Below, piece by piece: positions 36,064-43,946 of a stretch of 64,000 nucleotides of DNA (the first letter of the stretch is position 1; the number at the start of each line of letters is the position of its first letter). The stretch lies in the NCBI RefSeq assembly GCF_003046295.1, contig NZ_PZZN01000001.1, positions 1,074,812 to 1,138,811 of the forward strand, read 5' to 3'. A program made the translations under genes and the position numbers. The notes beneath the pieces are model-generated. The model was not told the DNA's origin. It worked only from the letters and a program-made list of their open reading frames with translations, and searched no databases. The DNA comes from Sphingomonas aerolata (GTDB lineage: Bacteria; Pseudomonadota; Alphaproteobacteria; Sphingomonadales; Sphingomonadaceae).

Positions 36064-37011
36064 TTACATTCCGGTGCGCAATGTTTCCCAGGCGGCAATC
36101 TCTTCGTCATGCCGCCGCGCGATCACCAGGTCGCGCGCACCCGGCTCGCCCGGATCCAGATCGACCGTCACCGACCCGGTCCATTCGACCGTCGCATTGC
36201 CCGACAGCGTCACCATGCCGTCCGCCCCCGCCTCGGCGCGGACCAGCCCGCCGCGGTTGAACACCGTCGTCGGCGTGTCGTACGCGATCCGCCCCGTCAG
36301 ACACGCGGCAAAGGTCGACGCCGCCATCGCGCTGCCGCAACTGTCGGTCAGCCCGACCCCGCGCTCATGCGTGCGGACGAACAGGTCGGTCCCGCGCACC
36401 TCGACAAAGCTCACATTGGCGCGGTTGGGCAGCCAGTCGGGCGCCGCCTCGCAGGCCTCGCCGACGCGGACCAGCTCGGCATCGTCGACCGCCTCGACGA
36501 ACGCCACCAGATGCGGATTGGGCATCGCCACCGCGGTGAACGCGCGCGTCGAGGGCAGCCCGGCGAGCGGCGTCTCGACGATCTGGTCCGCATCAACATG
36601 CATCGGCCAGGCGGCCACGTCGAGCGACGCCGGCCCCGCGGTCTCGCGCACCGTGAACACGCCCGGCGCAATCTCCGCGTCGCGCACGACCAGCGCATCG
36701 CTCGTCTTCAGCCGTGCGGTCGCGCGCGTCAGTCCGGTCGCGGCGAACCCCGCGCGCGCGACGCAGCGCAGCCCGTTGAGGCACGTCTCCGATTCGCTCC
36801 CGTCCGAATTGAACATCCGCATCCCGAACGCCCGCCCCTGCGCGTCGCCGCCCGTCAGCAGCAGCAGCCCGTCACCCCCGACCGGCCCCGCGCGATCCGC
36901 CAGCGCGCGTGCGACGCGCGCCCAGTCCGCATCGCCCAGCGACAGCCCACGCGCGTCGATCAGCGGGAAATCGTTGCCGGAGCCATGACATTTGATCAGT
37001 TCGAAGCGCAT
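36064..37011 (-). CDS. dapF: Diaminopimelate epimerase homologue (divergent)
   Basis: 315 residues of the DapF fold; the classic enzyme converts LL- to meso-diaminopimelate for lysine and peptidoglycan. Both catalytic cysteines are present: C77 in NSDGSESETCLNGLRCVARA and C225 in VGLTDSCGSAMAAS. The surrounding residues deviate from the usual CGNG and ACGTG/ACGSG motifs (CLNG; SCGSAM). It may be the only DapF or a paralogue with a shifted substrate. The start ATG overlaps the end of the DUF6456 gene by 16 bases. Confidence 0.82.
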   Translation of the reverse strand: MRFELIKCHGSGNDFPLIDARGLSLGDADWARVARALADRAGPVGGDGLLLLTGGDAQGRAFGMRMFNSDGSESETCLNGLRCVARAGFAATGLTRATARLKTSDALVVRDAEIAPGVFTVRETAGPASLDVAAWPMHVDADQIVETPLAGLPSTRAFTAVAMPNPHLVAFVEAVDDAELVRVGEACEAAPDWLPNRANVSFVEVRGTDLFVRTHERGVGLTDSCGSAMAASTFAACLTGRIAYDTPTTVFNRGGLVRAEAGADGMVTLSGNATVEWTGSVTVDLDPGEPGARDLVIARRHDEEIAAWETLRTGM

Positions 37012-37610
37012 GCCGCGCCCTTACCCGCGTCGCCGCGCAAAGGCGAGCCGCCGCCCCCCTCGCGTCCTCTAACATCCCCGCCCTCATAATGTGTCGCCAG
37101 CCGGTCGAGCGCGAGCGTCAGCACGAGCCGCCCCGCGCGCGCCGGCCAGGACAGCGCGCGCTCCGCCGCGGGCAGCCCCTCGCCCGCGCACACCACCCGC
37201 CACACGATATCCGCGAGCCCCGGCCCCGCCGCCGCGATCGCCGCATCGAACCGCCGCTTCGCCGCGATCTGCGCGACGGTCGGGTCGAGCGCGTCCTGCC
37301 CGCCGCCATCGACCCGCGGCGTCCAGCGCATCGTCACGCTCGGCGCGATCGACGCGGTCTCGTACGCCGCGCGCAACCGCTCGCCCGCCGCAAACTGCCG
37401 CGCATCGATCAGCCCGCGCGACCGCAGCCAGGTCAGCGGCGACTCCGCGCGATTGACCGTCACGCTCCGCCCGCCGATCCGCCCGCCGCGCGCGACACCT
37501 TCCCGCTGCACCTCCCGCTCACCGACCCTGTCAGCTTCCCGCTCACCTTCCCTGTCAGGCTCCCGCCGCATGCCCCGCCCGTCGATCGCGACCTCGATCA
37601 GATCCTGCAT
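36996..37610 (-). CDS. DUF6456 domain protein
   Basis: 204 residues. The N-terminal third is charged and repetitive (REPDREGEREADRVGEREVQ). The C-terminal part has the alphaproteobacterial DUF6456 pattern: NRAESPLTWLRSRGLIDARQ, RLRAAYETASIAPSVTMRWT, FDAAIAAAGPGLADIVWRVV and SWPARAGRLVLTLALDRLAT. Function unknown; the closing helices look DNA-related in other family members but that is not proven. ATG 37610 follows GGAAAGGG; an ATG at 37652 has no ribosome site. Overlaps the dapF-like gene. Confidence 0.75.
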   Translation of the reverse strand: MQDLIEVAIDGRGMRREPDREGEREADRVGEREVQREGVARGGRIGGRSVTVNRAESPLTWLRSRGLIDARQFAAGERLRAAYETASIAPSVTMRWTPRVDGGGQDALDPTVAQIAAKRRFDAAIAAAGPGLADIVWRVVCAGEGLPAAERALSWPARAGRLVLTLALDRLATHYEGGDVRGREGGGGSPLRGDAGKGAACASN

Positions 37611-37715
37611 ACGCCGCCCTTTCCATTTGCCGAGTCCCGTTTGTCTTGCCATATTCGACCAGAAATTGCAAGAGAAACTAACCTATCTGGTTTGTGCAAG
37701 CGACGGAGCCTGTCT

Positions 37716-38279
37716 ATGATCACTGCAATCCGTGCCGTCCGCCGCGCCAAGGGACTGACGCTCGACGACGTCGCAAGGCGTTGTGATCCCCCGACAACCG
37801 CGCAGACGATCGGCCGGCTTGAGACGGGGACGCGGACCGTGTCGGTCGGCTGGCTCAACCGGATCGCCGCCGCGCTCGACGTCGCCGCGGTCGATCTCGT
37901 GACGATGCCCGAACGCGCCGATCTGCCCGTCGTCGCGATCCTGGATTCGACCGGAATTCAAGCCCCTACCCGCCCAAACCTCGCCACCCCGCCGCAGGTC
38001 GAGCCGGGTCAGGTCGCAGTGACGGTGGCCGCCGGCGTCGGCGACTACCGCACGGGCGACGTGCTCTGGTGCACCACGCTCGGCCCCGACGACTTCGAGA
38101 GCGCGCTCTACCGCGACGTGCTCGTCCCCCGCCCCGCCGGCCGCTTCGCCTTTGGCCGTCTGGTCGCGCTAACCGACGGCAGTCCCACGCTTATTCCGGT
38201 CGGCGACGATGCCGCACCCCAGCAGATCGAGCGCCCCGTCTGGATCGCCCGCGCGGTCCGCCTGATCCGCACGCTCTGA
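37716..38279 (+). CDS. XRE-type HTH regulator with C-terminal S24/LexA-like domain
   Basis: 187 residues. Residues 1-65 are a helix-turn-helix of the XRE class (AIRAVRRAKGLTLDDVARRC, QTIGRLETGTRTVSVGWLNR). The C-terminal domain (about 90-187: VAVTVAAGVGDYRTGDVLWC, YRDVLVPRPAGRFAFGRLVA, LIPVGDDAAPQQIERPVWIA) resembles the beta barrel of S24/LexA-family repressors, but I cannot find the Ser and Lys of the autocleavage dyad. GGAG lies 7 bases before the ATG. Divergent from the DUF6456-dapF pair. Confidence 0.78.
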   Translation: MITAIRAVRRAKGLTLDDVARRCDPPTTAQTIGRLETGTRTVSVGWLNRIAAALDVAAVDLVTMPERADLPVVAILDSTGIQAPTRPNLATPPQVEPGQVAVTVAAGVGDYRTGDVLWCTTLGPDDFESALYRDVLVPRPAGRFAFGRLVALTDGSPTLIPVGDDAAPQQIERPVWIARAVRLIRTL

Positions 38280-38328
38280 GTCGGAACCCTGCATTGACGG
38301 CCCGGAGGCGGCGGGCCATCGCTGCCGC

Positions 38329-39027
38329 ATGATCCGCGGCTTCTTCCTCTCGCTCGGCCAGCTCGGCGATCCGCCGGTGCTGCGCGTCTTTGCCAAGTCG
38401 ATGGCGGTGACATTGCTCGTCTTCGCCGCGCTCGGCCTGCTCATGTGGTTGGGCGCAAAGGCGATTTTCGCCGCCTGGCTGGGCAGCGACCAGGCCGGGA
38501 TCGCCGCCGCGGTCGCGCTGTTCCTGACCATCCTCGCGGTCTGGATCCTGTTTCGCGCGGTCGCCATCGCGGTCGTCGGGATCTTCGCCGACGACGTCGT
38601 CGCCGCGGTCGAGGCGCGGCATTATCCCGCCAGTCTCGCCACCGCGCGGCCCGTGCCGTTCGCGCGCAGCCTCGCCATGGGGTTGCGCTCGGCGTTCCGC
38701 GTGCTGCTCGTCAACCTGTTGATGGTGCCGGTCTATATCGGCCTGCTCGTCACCGGTGTGGGGACCGCGGCGGCGTTTTTCGTGGTCAATGGCTGGCTGC
38801 TCGGGCGCGATCTCGGCGACATGGTGGCGGCGCGCCACATGGACGCCGCGGCGATGCGGGGCTGGCGTGCGACGACGCGGGCGTCGCGGTTCGTGCTGGG
38901 TCTTGCGAACACCGCGCTGTTCGTGGTTCCGATCCTCAACATTGCCGCCCCCGTGCTGGGCGCGGCGATGGCGACGCATTTTTATCACGGGACGCGCGCA
39001 GCGGTGCGCGCCCGGGGGACCAGCTGA
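38329..39027 (+). CDS. EI24 domain membrane protein (CysZ-like)
   Basis: 232 residues with about five helices. EI24/CysZ pattern: VRGFFLSLGQL-type start (here MIRGFFLSLGQLGDPPVLRV), VGIFADDVVAAVEARHYPAS, NGWLLGRDLGDMVAARHMDA and VVPILNIAAPVLGAAMATHF. CysZ imports sulfate in E. coli, but EI24 proteins in alphaproteobacteria are functionally unassigned. The stop TGA shares bases with the ATG of the next gene (ATGA). Confidence 0.82.
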   Translation: MIRGFFLSLGQLGDPPVLRVFAKSMAVTLLVFAALGLLMWLGAKAIFAAWLGSDQAGIAAAVALFLTILAVWILFRAVAIAVVGIFADDVVAAVEARHYPASLATARPVPFARSLAMGLRSAFRVLLVNLLMVPVYIGLLVTGVGTAAAFFVVNGWLLGRDLGDMVAARHMDAAAMRGWRATTRASRFVLGLANTALFVVPILNIAAPVLGAAMATHFYHGTRAAVRARGTS

Positions 39028-39434
39028 TGACGAGATCACGTGTCAACGCGTTGAAAGGCTTCGCAATCTCGCGGTCCGCCCCGGGCCTGGCGATGGCCCT
39101 CGGCCTCGCGCTCGCGGGCTGCGCCGCGCCCGTCGCGACCGCGCCGGTCGGCCGTCCCGCCATCCCCTATACCAGCGTCGGGCTCGAGCGCGTGATCGGC
39201 CAGACCGCCGCCGGGCTGACCCGGCTGTTCGGCGATCCCGACGCCGATGTCCGCGAGGGCGTGGCGCGCAAGCTCCAGTTCCAGAGCGGAATTTGCGTGC
39301 TCGACGCCTATCTCTACCCCGCCGGATCGGGCGAACCCAAGGTCACCTATATCGACGCGCGCGAGCTCGACGGCAGCACGATCGACCGCGCGAGCTGCGT
39401 CGCCGCGCTCACCCGCCGCGACGGCGGCCGCTAG
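39027..39434 (+). CDS. Putative lipoprotein, unknown
   Basis: 135 residues. The start has a signal sequence ending in a lipobox (LALAGC, cysteine at residue 32). The mature part contains IGQTAAGLTRLFGDPDADVR, VARKLQFQSGICVLDAYLYP and a closing CVAALTRRDGGR. The Leu-Phe-Gly-xx-Pro phrase resembles the SmpA/BamE-like small lipoproteins of the outer membrane, but the match is too short to assign. Overlaps the EI24 gene and is probably co-transcribed. Confidence 0.78.
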   Translation: MTRSRVNALKGFAISRSAPGLAMALGLALAGCAAPVATAPVGRPAIPYTSVGLERVIGQTAAGLTRLFGDPDADVREGVARKLQFQSGICVLDAYLYPAGSGEPKVTYIDARELDGSTIDRASCVAALTRRDGGR

Positions 39435-39439
39435 GCAGC

Positions 39440-40426
39440 TCAGGGCCCGGGCGGCGGCACCGTTTCGGTCGCGCCCGCCGCGCCGACGGGGATCCGCGTC
39501 GCGGGCAGCGCCGCCTGGCATTCGGGCGGCGGTGCCGGCGGCCGGCGGTGGAGATGATCGATCTCTGCCTGCCGCCGGTGCAGGTAGAAGGCGCGCGACG
39601 ATGCATAGGGATCGCCCACATCGTCATGCAAACACTTGAGAGTCTCGTCGAAATCGGCGCGGTGGTCGAGCGCGCCGAGTACGCCGGCCGGCACCGTGTA
39701 GCTCGCATCGGTGAACGGCGACCCGATCGCAGTCGGCAGCAGCAACCGGTCGAGCGTCCCGCCGATCAGGTCGCGCACCGTCGTCGGCCCGACCAGCGGC
39801 AGGAACAGGAACGGCCCGTTGCCGATGCCGTGATACCCCAATGTGTTGGCAAAGCCGTTCGACCGGCGCGGCAGCCGGAACGGCCGCTTCTTGGCGACGT
39901 CGATGACCCCCGCTGCGCCGACCGTCGAATTGATCACGAACCGCCCGACCGTCTCGGCCGCCTTGCCCGGCTTGAACTGCAGCAGGAAGTTCACGAACAC
40001 GATCGGCTCGCGCAAGTTATAGAGAAAGTTGTGAATACCCTTGCGGATCGGGCTCGGGACCTTGCGCTTGTAGACCCGCGCCACCGGCCCCACGACCGCG
40101 CTGTCGACCGCCTGCGTCGCCCCGAACGCCTGGGCATTGACGCCGCGGAGCGGATCCCCCGCATCACGCGACTGCCCGACGACGACGATGTCCTTCTGCG
40201 CGTTCGGCTCGGCGGGAACGGGCGCTGGAACCGGGGCGGTCTGGGGCGCTGCAACCGGCGCTACGGGCACCACGGGCGGCGATACCGGCACGACGGGCGA
40301 TTCGGGCACGCGCTGCTCGTCCGCGACCACCGCTGACGGCGCGACCGGGACCGGCGCGACGGGCAGCGGGTCGACGGCCTGCACCGCCAGCGCGGCGACC
40401 ATCGTAGCAGTGGAAAATGCCAACAT
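39440..40426 (-). CDS. MlaA (VacJ) family outer-membrane phospholipid-transport protein
   Basis: 328 residues. MlaA core at about 105-245: RVYKRKVPSPIRKGIHNFLY, REPIVFVNFLLQFKPGKAAE, VGRFVINSTVGAAGVIDVAK and FANTLGYHGIGNGPFLFLPL-VGPTTVRD. It removes misplaced phospholipids from the outer leaflet together with MlaBCDEF. Two oddities: the N-terminal signal has no lipobox cysteine, and 60 Pro/Val/Ala-rich residues plus a KDIVVVGQS stretch precede the core. ATG 40426 taken as start (TTG two codons earlier also possible). Converges on the lipoprotein gene. Confidence 0.87.
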   Translation of the reverse strand: MLAFSTATMVAALAVQAVDPLPVAPVPVAPSAVVADEQRVPESPVVPVSPPVVPVAPVAAPQTAPVPAPVPAEPNAQKDIVVVGQSRDAGDPLRGVNAQAFGATQAVDSAVVGPVARVYKRKVPSPIRKGIHNFLYNLREPIVFVNFLLQFKPGKAAETVGRFVINSTVGAAGVIDVAKKRPFRLPRRSNGFANTLGYHGIGNGPFLFLPLVGPTTVRDLIGGTLDRLLLPTAIGSPFTDASYTVPAGVLGALDHRADFDETLKCLHDDVGDPYASSRAFYLHRRQAEIDHLHRRPPAPPPECQAALPATRIPVGAAGATETVPPPGP

Positions 40427-40551
40427 ATGCAATCATCGCCCCTTGGACCGCCACCGCTGTCCGCATTGCCCCCGCAAGGCAAGTCTCGAATGCGCGCCCC
40501 TACACCGGCGTTTGTGAATAATTTCCCCTGTCGCGCGTCACTTGGCCCGCG

Positions 40552-41703
40552 TCAGCTTAAGTTCGCCCGATCCCATTCCACGCGGACGCCGTCGTCATTT
40601 TCGCTGCCGCGACGCTGCGCTTTCTCGGCCGCGAATCGCGCCGCGTCGAGTCGCGACAAGGCCCACACCGCCGTCCCGCGCACCACCGGCGCCGGATCGC
40701 CCAGCAACGCCGCGACACCCTCCGACAAGGCCGGATCGCCGCTATTCCCCGCCGCGATCAACGCGTTGCGGACCATCTTGTCGCGCCCGATCCGCTTGAT
40801 CGGCGATCCCGCAAAGACCTGACGGAATCCCGCATCGTCGAGCGCGATCAGGTCGGCGATCTCGGGCGCGACCAACTCGGCGCGCGGCGCAAAGGCGAGA
40901 TTGGCGTTCGCGGCCGCGGCGAACTTGTTCCACGGGCACACCGCCAGGCAATCGTCGCAGCCATAGATGCGGTTGCCGATACCCGCCCGGAATTCCTCAG
41001 GAATCACCCCCGCATGCTCGATCGTCAGATACGAGATGCAGCGCCGCGCATCGAGCCTGTAGGGCGCCGGAAACGCATCGGTCGGGCATGCGCGCTGGCA
41101 CGCGTCACAGCTCCCGCACAGATCCCGACCCGCGGTATCGCCCTTCAGTTCGAGCGTCGTGTAGATCGCACCGAGGAACAGCCAACTGCCCTCTGTCCGG
41201 CTGACCAGATTGGTGTGCTTGCCCTGCCACCCCAGCCCCGCCGCCTCCGCGAGCGGCTTCTCCATCACCGGGGCGGTATCGACGAACACCTTGAGATCGA
41301 ACAGATATTCGACACCAACTGCATCGCTCGCCAGCCACCGGCCGAGCGCCTTCAGCTGCCGCTTGATGACGTCGTGATAATCCGCGCCCTGCGCATAGAC
41401 CGAGATCCGGCCGACCTCGCCCTGCTCCGCCAGCCGCAGCGGATCGTCCTTCGGCGCATAGCTCATGCCCAGCGCGATCACGCTGCGCACCGCGGGCCAC
41501 AGCCCGGCGGGGCTCGCCCGCTGATCGCGCCGCTCCTCCATCCAGATCATGTCGCCATGCCGCCCTTCGGCCAGCCACTGGTGCAGCCGTTCGCCCGCCA
41601 GCGGCGCCGCATCCGCGCGCGCGATCCCGCACGCCGCAAAGCCCAGTTCGGCCGCCTTGGCCTTCACGCGCGATTCGAGGTCGGATGGCTTGTCGTCGGG
41701 CAC
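40552..41703 (-). CDS. queG: Epoxyqueuosine reductase
   Basis: 383-residue cobalamin- and Fe-S-dependent enzyme making queuosine from epoxyqueuosine in tRNA. Seen: LGFAACGIARADAAPLAGER, YAQGADYHDVIKRQLKALGR, FVDTAPVMEKPLAEAAGLGW-QGKHTNL, two 4Fe-4S clusters in LCGSCDACQRACPTDAF and YGCDDCLAVCPWNKF, and a HEAT-like C-terminal region. All cluster cysteines are present. The start is a GTG (41703), 44 bases from the divergent ABC gene. Confidence 0.96.
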   Translation of the reverse strand: MPDDKPSDLESRVKAKAAELGFAACGIARADAAPLAGERLHQWLAEGRHGDMIWMEERRDQRASPAGLWPAVRSVIALGMSYAPKDDPLRLAEQGEVGRISVYAQGADYHDVIKRQLKALGRWLASDAVGVEYLFDLKVFVDTAPVMEKPLAEAAGLGWQGKHTNLVSRTEGSWLFLGAIYTTLELKGDTAGRDLCGSCDACQRACPTDAFPAPYRLDARRCISYLTIEHAGVIPEEFRAGIGNRIYGCDDCLAVCPWNKFAAAANANLAFAPRAELVAPEIADLIALDDAGFRQVFAGSPIKRIGRDKMVRNALIAAGNSGDPALSEGVAALLGDPAPVVRGTAVWALSRLDAARFAAEKAQRRGSENDDGVRVEWDRANLS

Positions 41704-41747
41704 GTCCGCCCGCTACCACAGCCGCTCGGCTTGAAGGAAGTTTGCGC

Positions 41748-42659
41748 GTGGGCGAGGAATGGGCGGTCAAGGCCAGCGGGCTGGTCAAGCGCTTCGGCGA
41801 CCGGCGGGTCGTCGACGGCGTCGACATCGCCGTGCCGACCGGCGCGATCTACGGCGTGCTCGGGCCGAACGGCGCGGGCAAGACCACGACGCTGCGCATG
41901 CTGCTCGGGATCATCGAGCCCGATGAAGGCCATCGCACGCTGCTGGGCTTCGACAGCCCGCGCGACGCCTCGGATCATGTCGGCTATCTGCCGGAAGAAC
42001 GGGGACTTTATCCCGCGATGAAGGCACGCGAGGCGATCGCGTTCATGGGCGCGCTGCGCGGTCTCGACTGGAAGACCGGGCGTGCGCGCGCGGTGACGCT
42101 GATGGAGGGGGCGGGGCTCGGCCATGCGGTCGACGAGAAGATCCGCAAATTGTCGAAGGGCATGGCGCAGCTCGTCCAGCTGCTCGGCTCGGTCGTGCAT
42201 CAGCCCGATCTGCTCGTGCTCGACGAACCCTTTTCCGGACTTGATCCGGTCAACCAGGAACGTCTTGAAAAGCTTATCCTTGTCGAGCGAGATCGCGGCG
42301 CGTCGATCCTGTTCTCGACGCATATCATGAGCCATGCGGAACGGCTGTGCGACCGGCTGGCGATCATCGCCGGCGGCAAGCGCCGGTTCGAAGGCACCGT
42401 CGACGACGCGCGCGGCGTCCTGCCCCAGCGCGTGCACTACACCCCGCACCGCCCCGACCCCGCGATCCGCGGCGTGCTGCCCCCCGATGCGCTGCCCGAT
42501 CGCGACGGCTGGCGGTTCGAACTGCCAGGCGGCGGGATCGAGACGCTGCTGGTGCGGCTGATCGACGCGGGATACGGGATTTCCGGACTCTCGATCGAAC
42601 GCCCCGGGCTGCACGAGGCGTTCGTGCGAATCGTCGGCCAGCAGGAGGCGCAGCCATGA
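41748..42659 (+). CDS. ABC transporter ATP-binding protein (NatA-like)
   Basis: 303 residues. Walker A GPNGAGKTTTLRMLLG (residues about 40-55), Q-loop region VGYLPEERGLYPAM, signature KIRKLSKGMAQLVQLLG, Walker B LLVLDEPFSGLDPVNQ and the H-loop FSTHIMSHAERLCDRLA. The C-terminal 80 residues are the family's regulatory tail. NatA/CcmA-type ATPases power exporters with the permease encoded next. GTG start with AAGGAAG 7 bases upstream; the last four bases overlap the permease gene (ATGA). Confidence 0.93.
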   Translation: MGEEWAVKASGLVKRFGDRRVVDGVDIAVPTGAIYGVLGPNGAGKTTTLRMLLGIIEPDEGHRTLLGFDSPRDASDHVGYLPEERGLYPAMKAREAIAFMGALRGLDWKTGRARAVTLMEGAGLGHAVDEKIRKLSKGMAQLVQLLGSVVHQPDLLVLDEPFSGLDPVNQERLEKLILVERDRGASILFSTHIMSHAERLCDRLAIIAGGKRRFEGTVDDARGVLPQRVHYTPHRPDPAIRGVLPPDALPDRDGWRFELPGGGIETLLVRLIDAGYGISGLSIERPGLHEAFVRIVGQQEAQP

Positions 42660-43885
42660 CCCGCTTCCGCCGCACGCTGCGCCAGACCTTCACCATCGCC
42701 CGCCGCGATTTCACCGCGACCGTCTTCACCCCGATCTTCCTGCTCTTCCTGTTCGCGCCGCTGATCATGGGCGCATTCGGGGCGGTCGGCGGGCTCGGCG
42801 CGGCCAGCGTCACCGACGGCGCGCAGGACAAGGCGCAGATCATCGCGATCCTCCCCGCCGCCGAGTCGCGTATGATGGCCGAGGCCGACACGCAGCTGCG
42901 CGGCATCTTCCGGCCAGGCGAGGGACCGCCCGACCTGACCACGCAGCCGGCCTCCGCCGATCCGGCGGCACAGGCGCGCAATGCCTTCGACCGCAACGAT
43001 ATCGACGCCGCCGCAGTCCTTTACGGCCCGCTCGCGGCGCCACAGATCCTCTATGGTCCCCGCGGCGACCGCGCCGCGGGCTATCTCGCGACGCTCGCGC
43101 AGACGACGCTGGCGGCGCAACAGGCAGGCGGCACGCTGCCCCCGATCGACGTGACCAAGACCCGGATCACGCGGTCGCGCGGATCGGTCGGCGGCCAGCA
43201 TCAGTCGGCCTTCTTCGCGGTGTTCGGGATCTTCTTCCTGACGTTGTTCCTCTCGGGCCAGGTCGTCGGGACGATGGCCGAGGAACGCAACAACAAGGTG
43301 ATCGAGGTGCTCGCCGCCGCGGTCCCGCTCGAATCGGTGTTCTTCGGCAAGCTGATCGGCATGTTCGGCGTCGCGGTGCTGTTCGTCGCCTTCTGGGGAA
43401 CCGTCGTCGGACAGGTCACGACATTGCTTCCCGCAGGCGCGGCGGCGGCGATCGGCGATCTCCGTCCCGCAGTCGGCGGACCGATGTTCGCGCTGCTGTT
43501 CGCCGGCTATTTCACCATGGCCTATCTGCTTCTGGGATCGGTGTTTCTCGGCGTCGGCGCGCAGGCCTCGACGATGCGCGAGATCCAGATGCTGTCGCTG
43601 CCGATCACGATCCTTCAGGTCGCGATGTTCGGTCTCTCGTCCGCCGCGGTCTCGCGCCCCGGCACCTGGATCGCGACGCTCGCCGAGCTCTTCCCGCTCT
43701 CCTCGCCCTTTGCGATGGCCGGGCATGCCGCCAACGCGCCCGAACTCTGGCCGCACGTCGCGGCGCTGGCCTGGCAGGCCCTGTGGGTGACGATCTTCAT
43801 CGTTGTTGGCGCACGACTGTTCCGCCGCGGCGTGCTCCAGTCGGGCAGCGCGCGGCCCTTCTGGCGCCGCGCGAAACCGCACTGA
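42656..43885 (+). CDS. ABC transporter permease (NatB-like, ABC-2 family)
   Basis: 409 residues. One N-terminal helix (VFTPIFLLFLFAPLIMGAFG), a periplasmic domain of about 150 residues, then five helices starting with SAFFAVFGIFFLTLFLSGQV-VGTMAEERNNKVIEVLAAAV, the conserved EERxxxxxEVLxxxV motif of ABC-2 NatB permeases. With the preceding ATPase it forms an exporter, likely for a cation or small toxic compound (inference). Its stop lies inside the operator-like mirror repeat before the P450 gene. Confidence 0.9.
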   Translation: MTRFRRTLRQTFTIARRDFTATVFTPIFLLFLFAPLIMGAFGAVGGLGAASVTDGAQDKAQIIAILPAAESRMMAEADTQLRGIFRPGEGPPDLTTQPASADPAAQARNAFDRNDIDAAAVLYGPLAAPQILYGPRGDRAAGYLATLAQTTLAAQQAGGTLPPIDVTKTRITRSRGSVGGQHQSAFFAVFGIFFLTLFLSGQVVGTMAEERNNKVIEVLAAAVPLESVFFGKLIGMFGVAVLFVAFWGTVVGQVTTLLPAGAAAAIGDLRPAVGGPMFALLFAGYFTMAYLLLGSVFLGVGAQASTMREIQMLSLPITILQVAMFGLSSAAVSRPGTWIATLAELFPLSSPFAMAGHAANAPELWPHVAALAWQALWVTIFIVVGARLFRRGVLQSGSARPFWRRAKPH

Positions 43886-43911
43886 CACAGGTTGTTGACA
43901 TCGCTGTCAGT
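43881..43911. promoter_or_regulatory. Operator-like mirror repeat before the P450 gene
   Basis: ACTGACA (43881-43887) and TGTCAGT (43905-43911) form a 7-base inverted repeat. Inside lies TGACA-TCGC-TGTCA (43896-43909), whose left half is part of a TTGACA. The size and symmetry resemble TetR-family operators. It ends 35 bases before the P450 start. Confidence 0.5.
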
Positions 43912-43946
43912 ACTTGGTCTCCTGCCCGAAAACAGGAGAGTGATGG

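Noticed and set aside
38190..38640. Minus-strand frames opposite the XRE and EI24 genes
   Set aside because: They are antisense, Arg/Gln/Asp-rich and have no ribosome site, whereas the plus-strand genes carry clear motifs.
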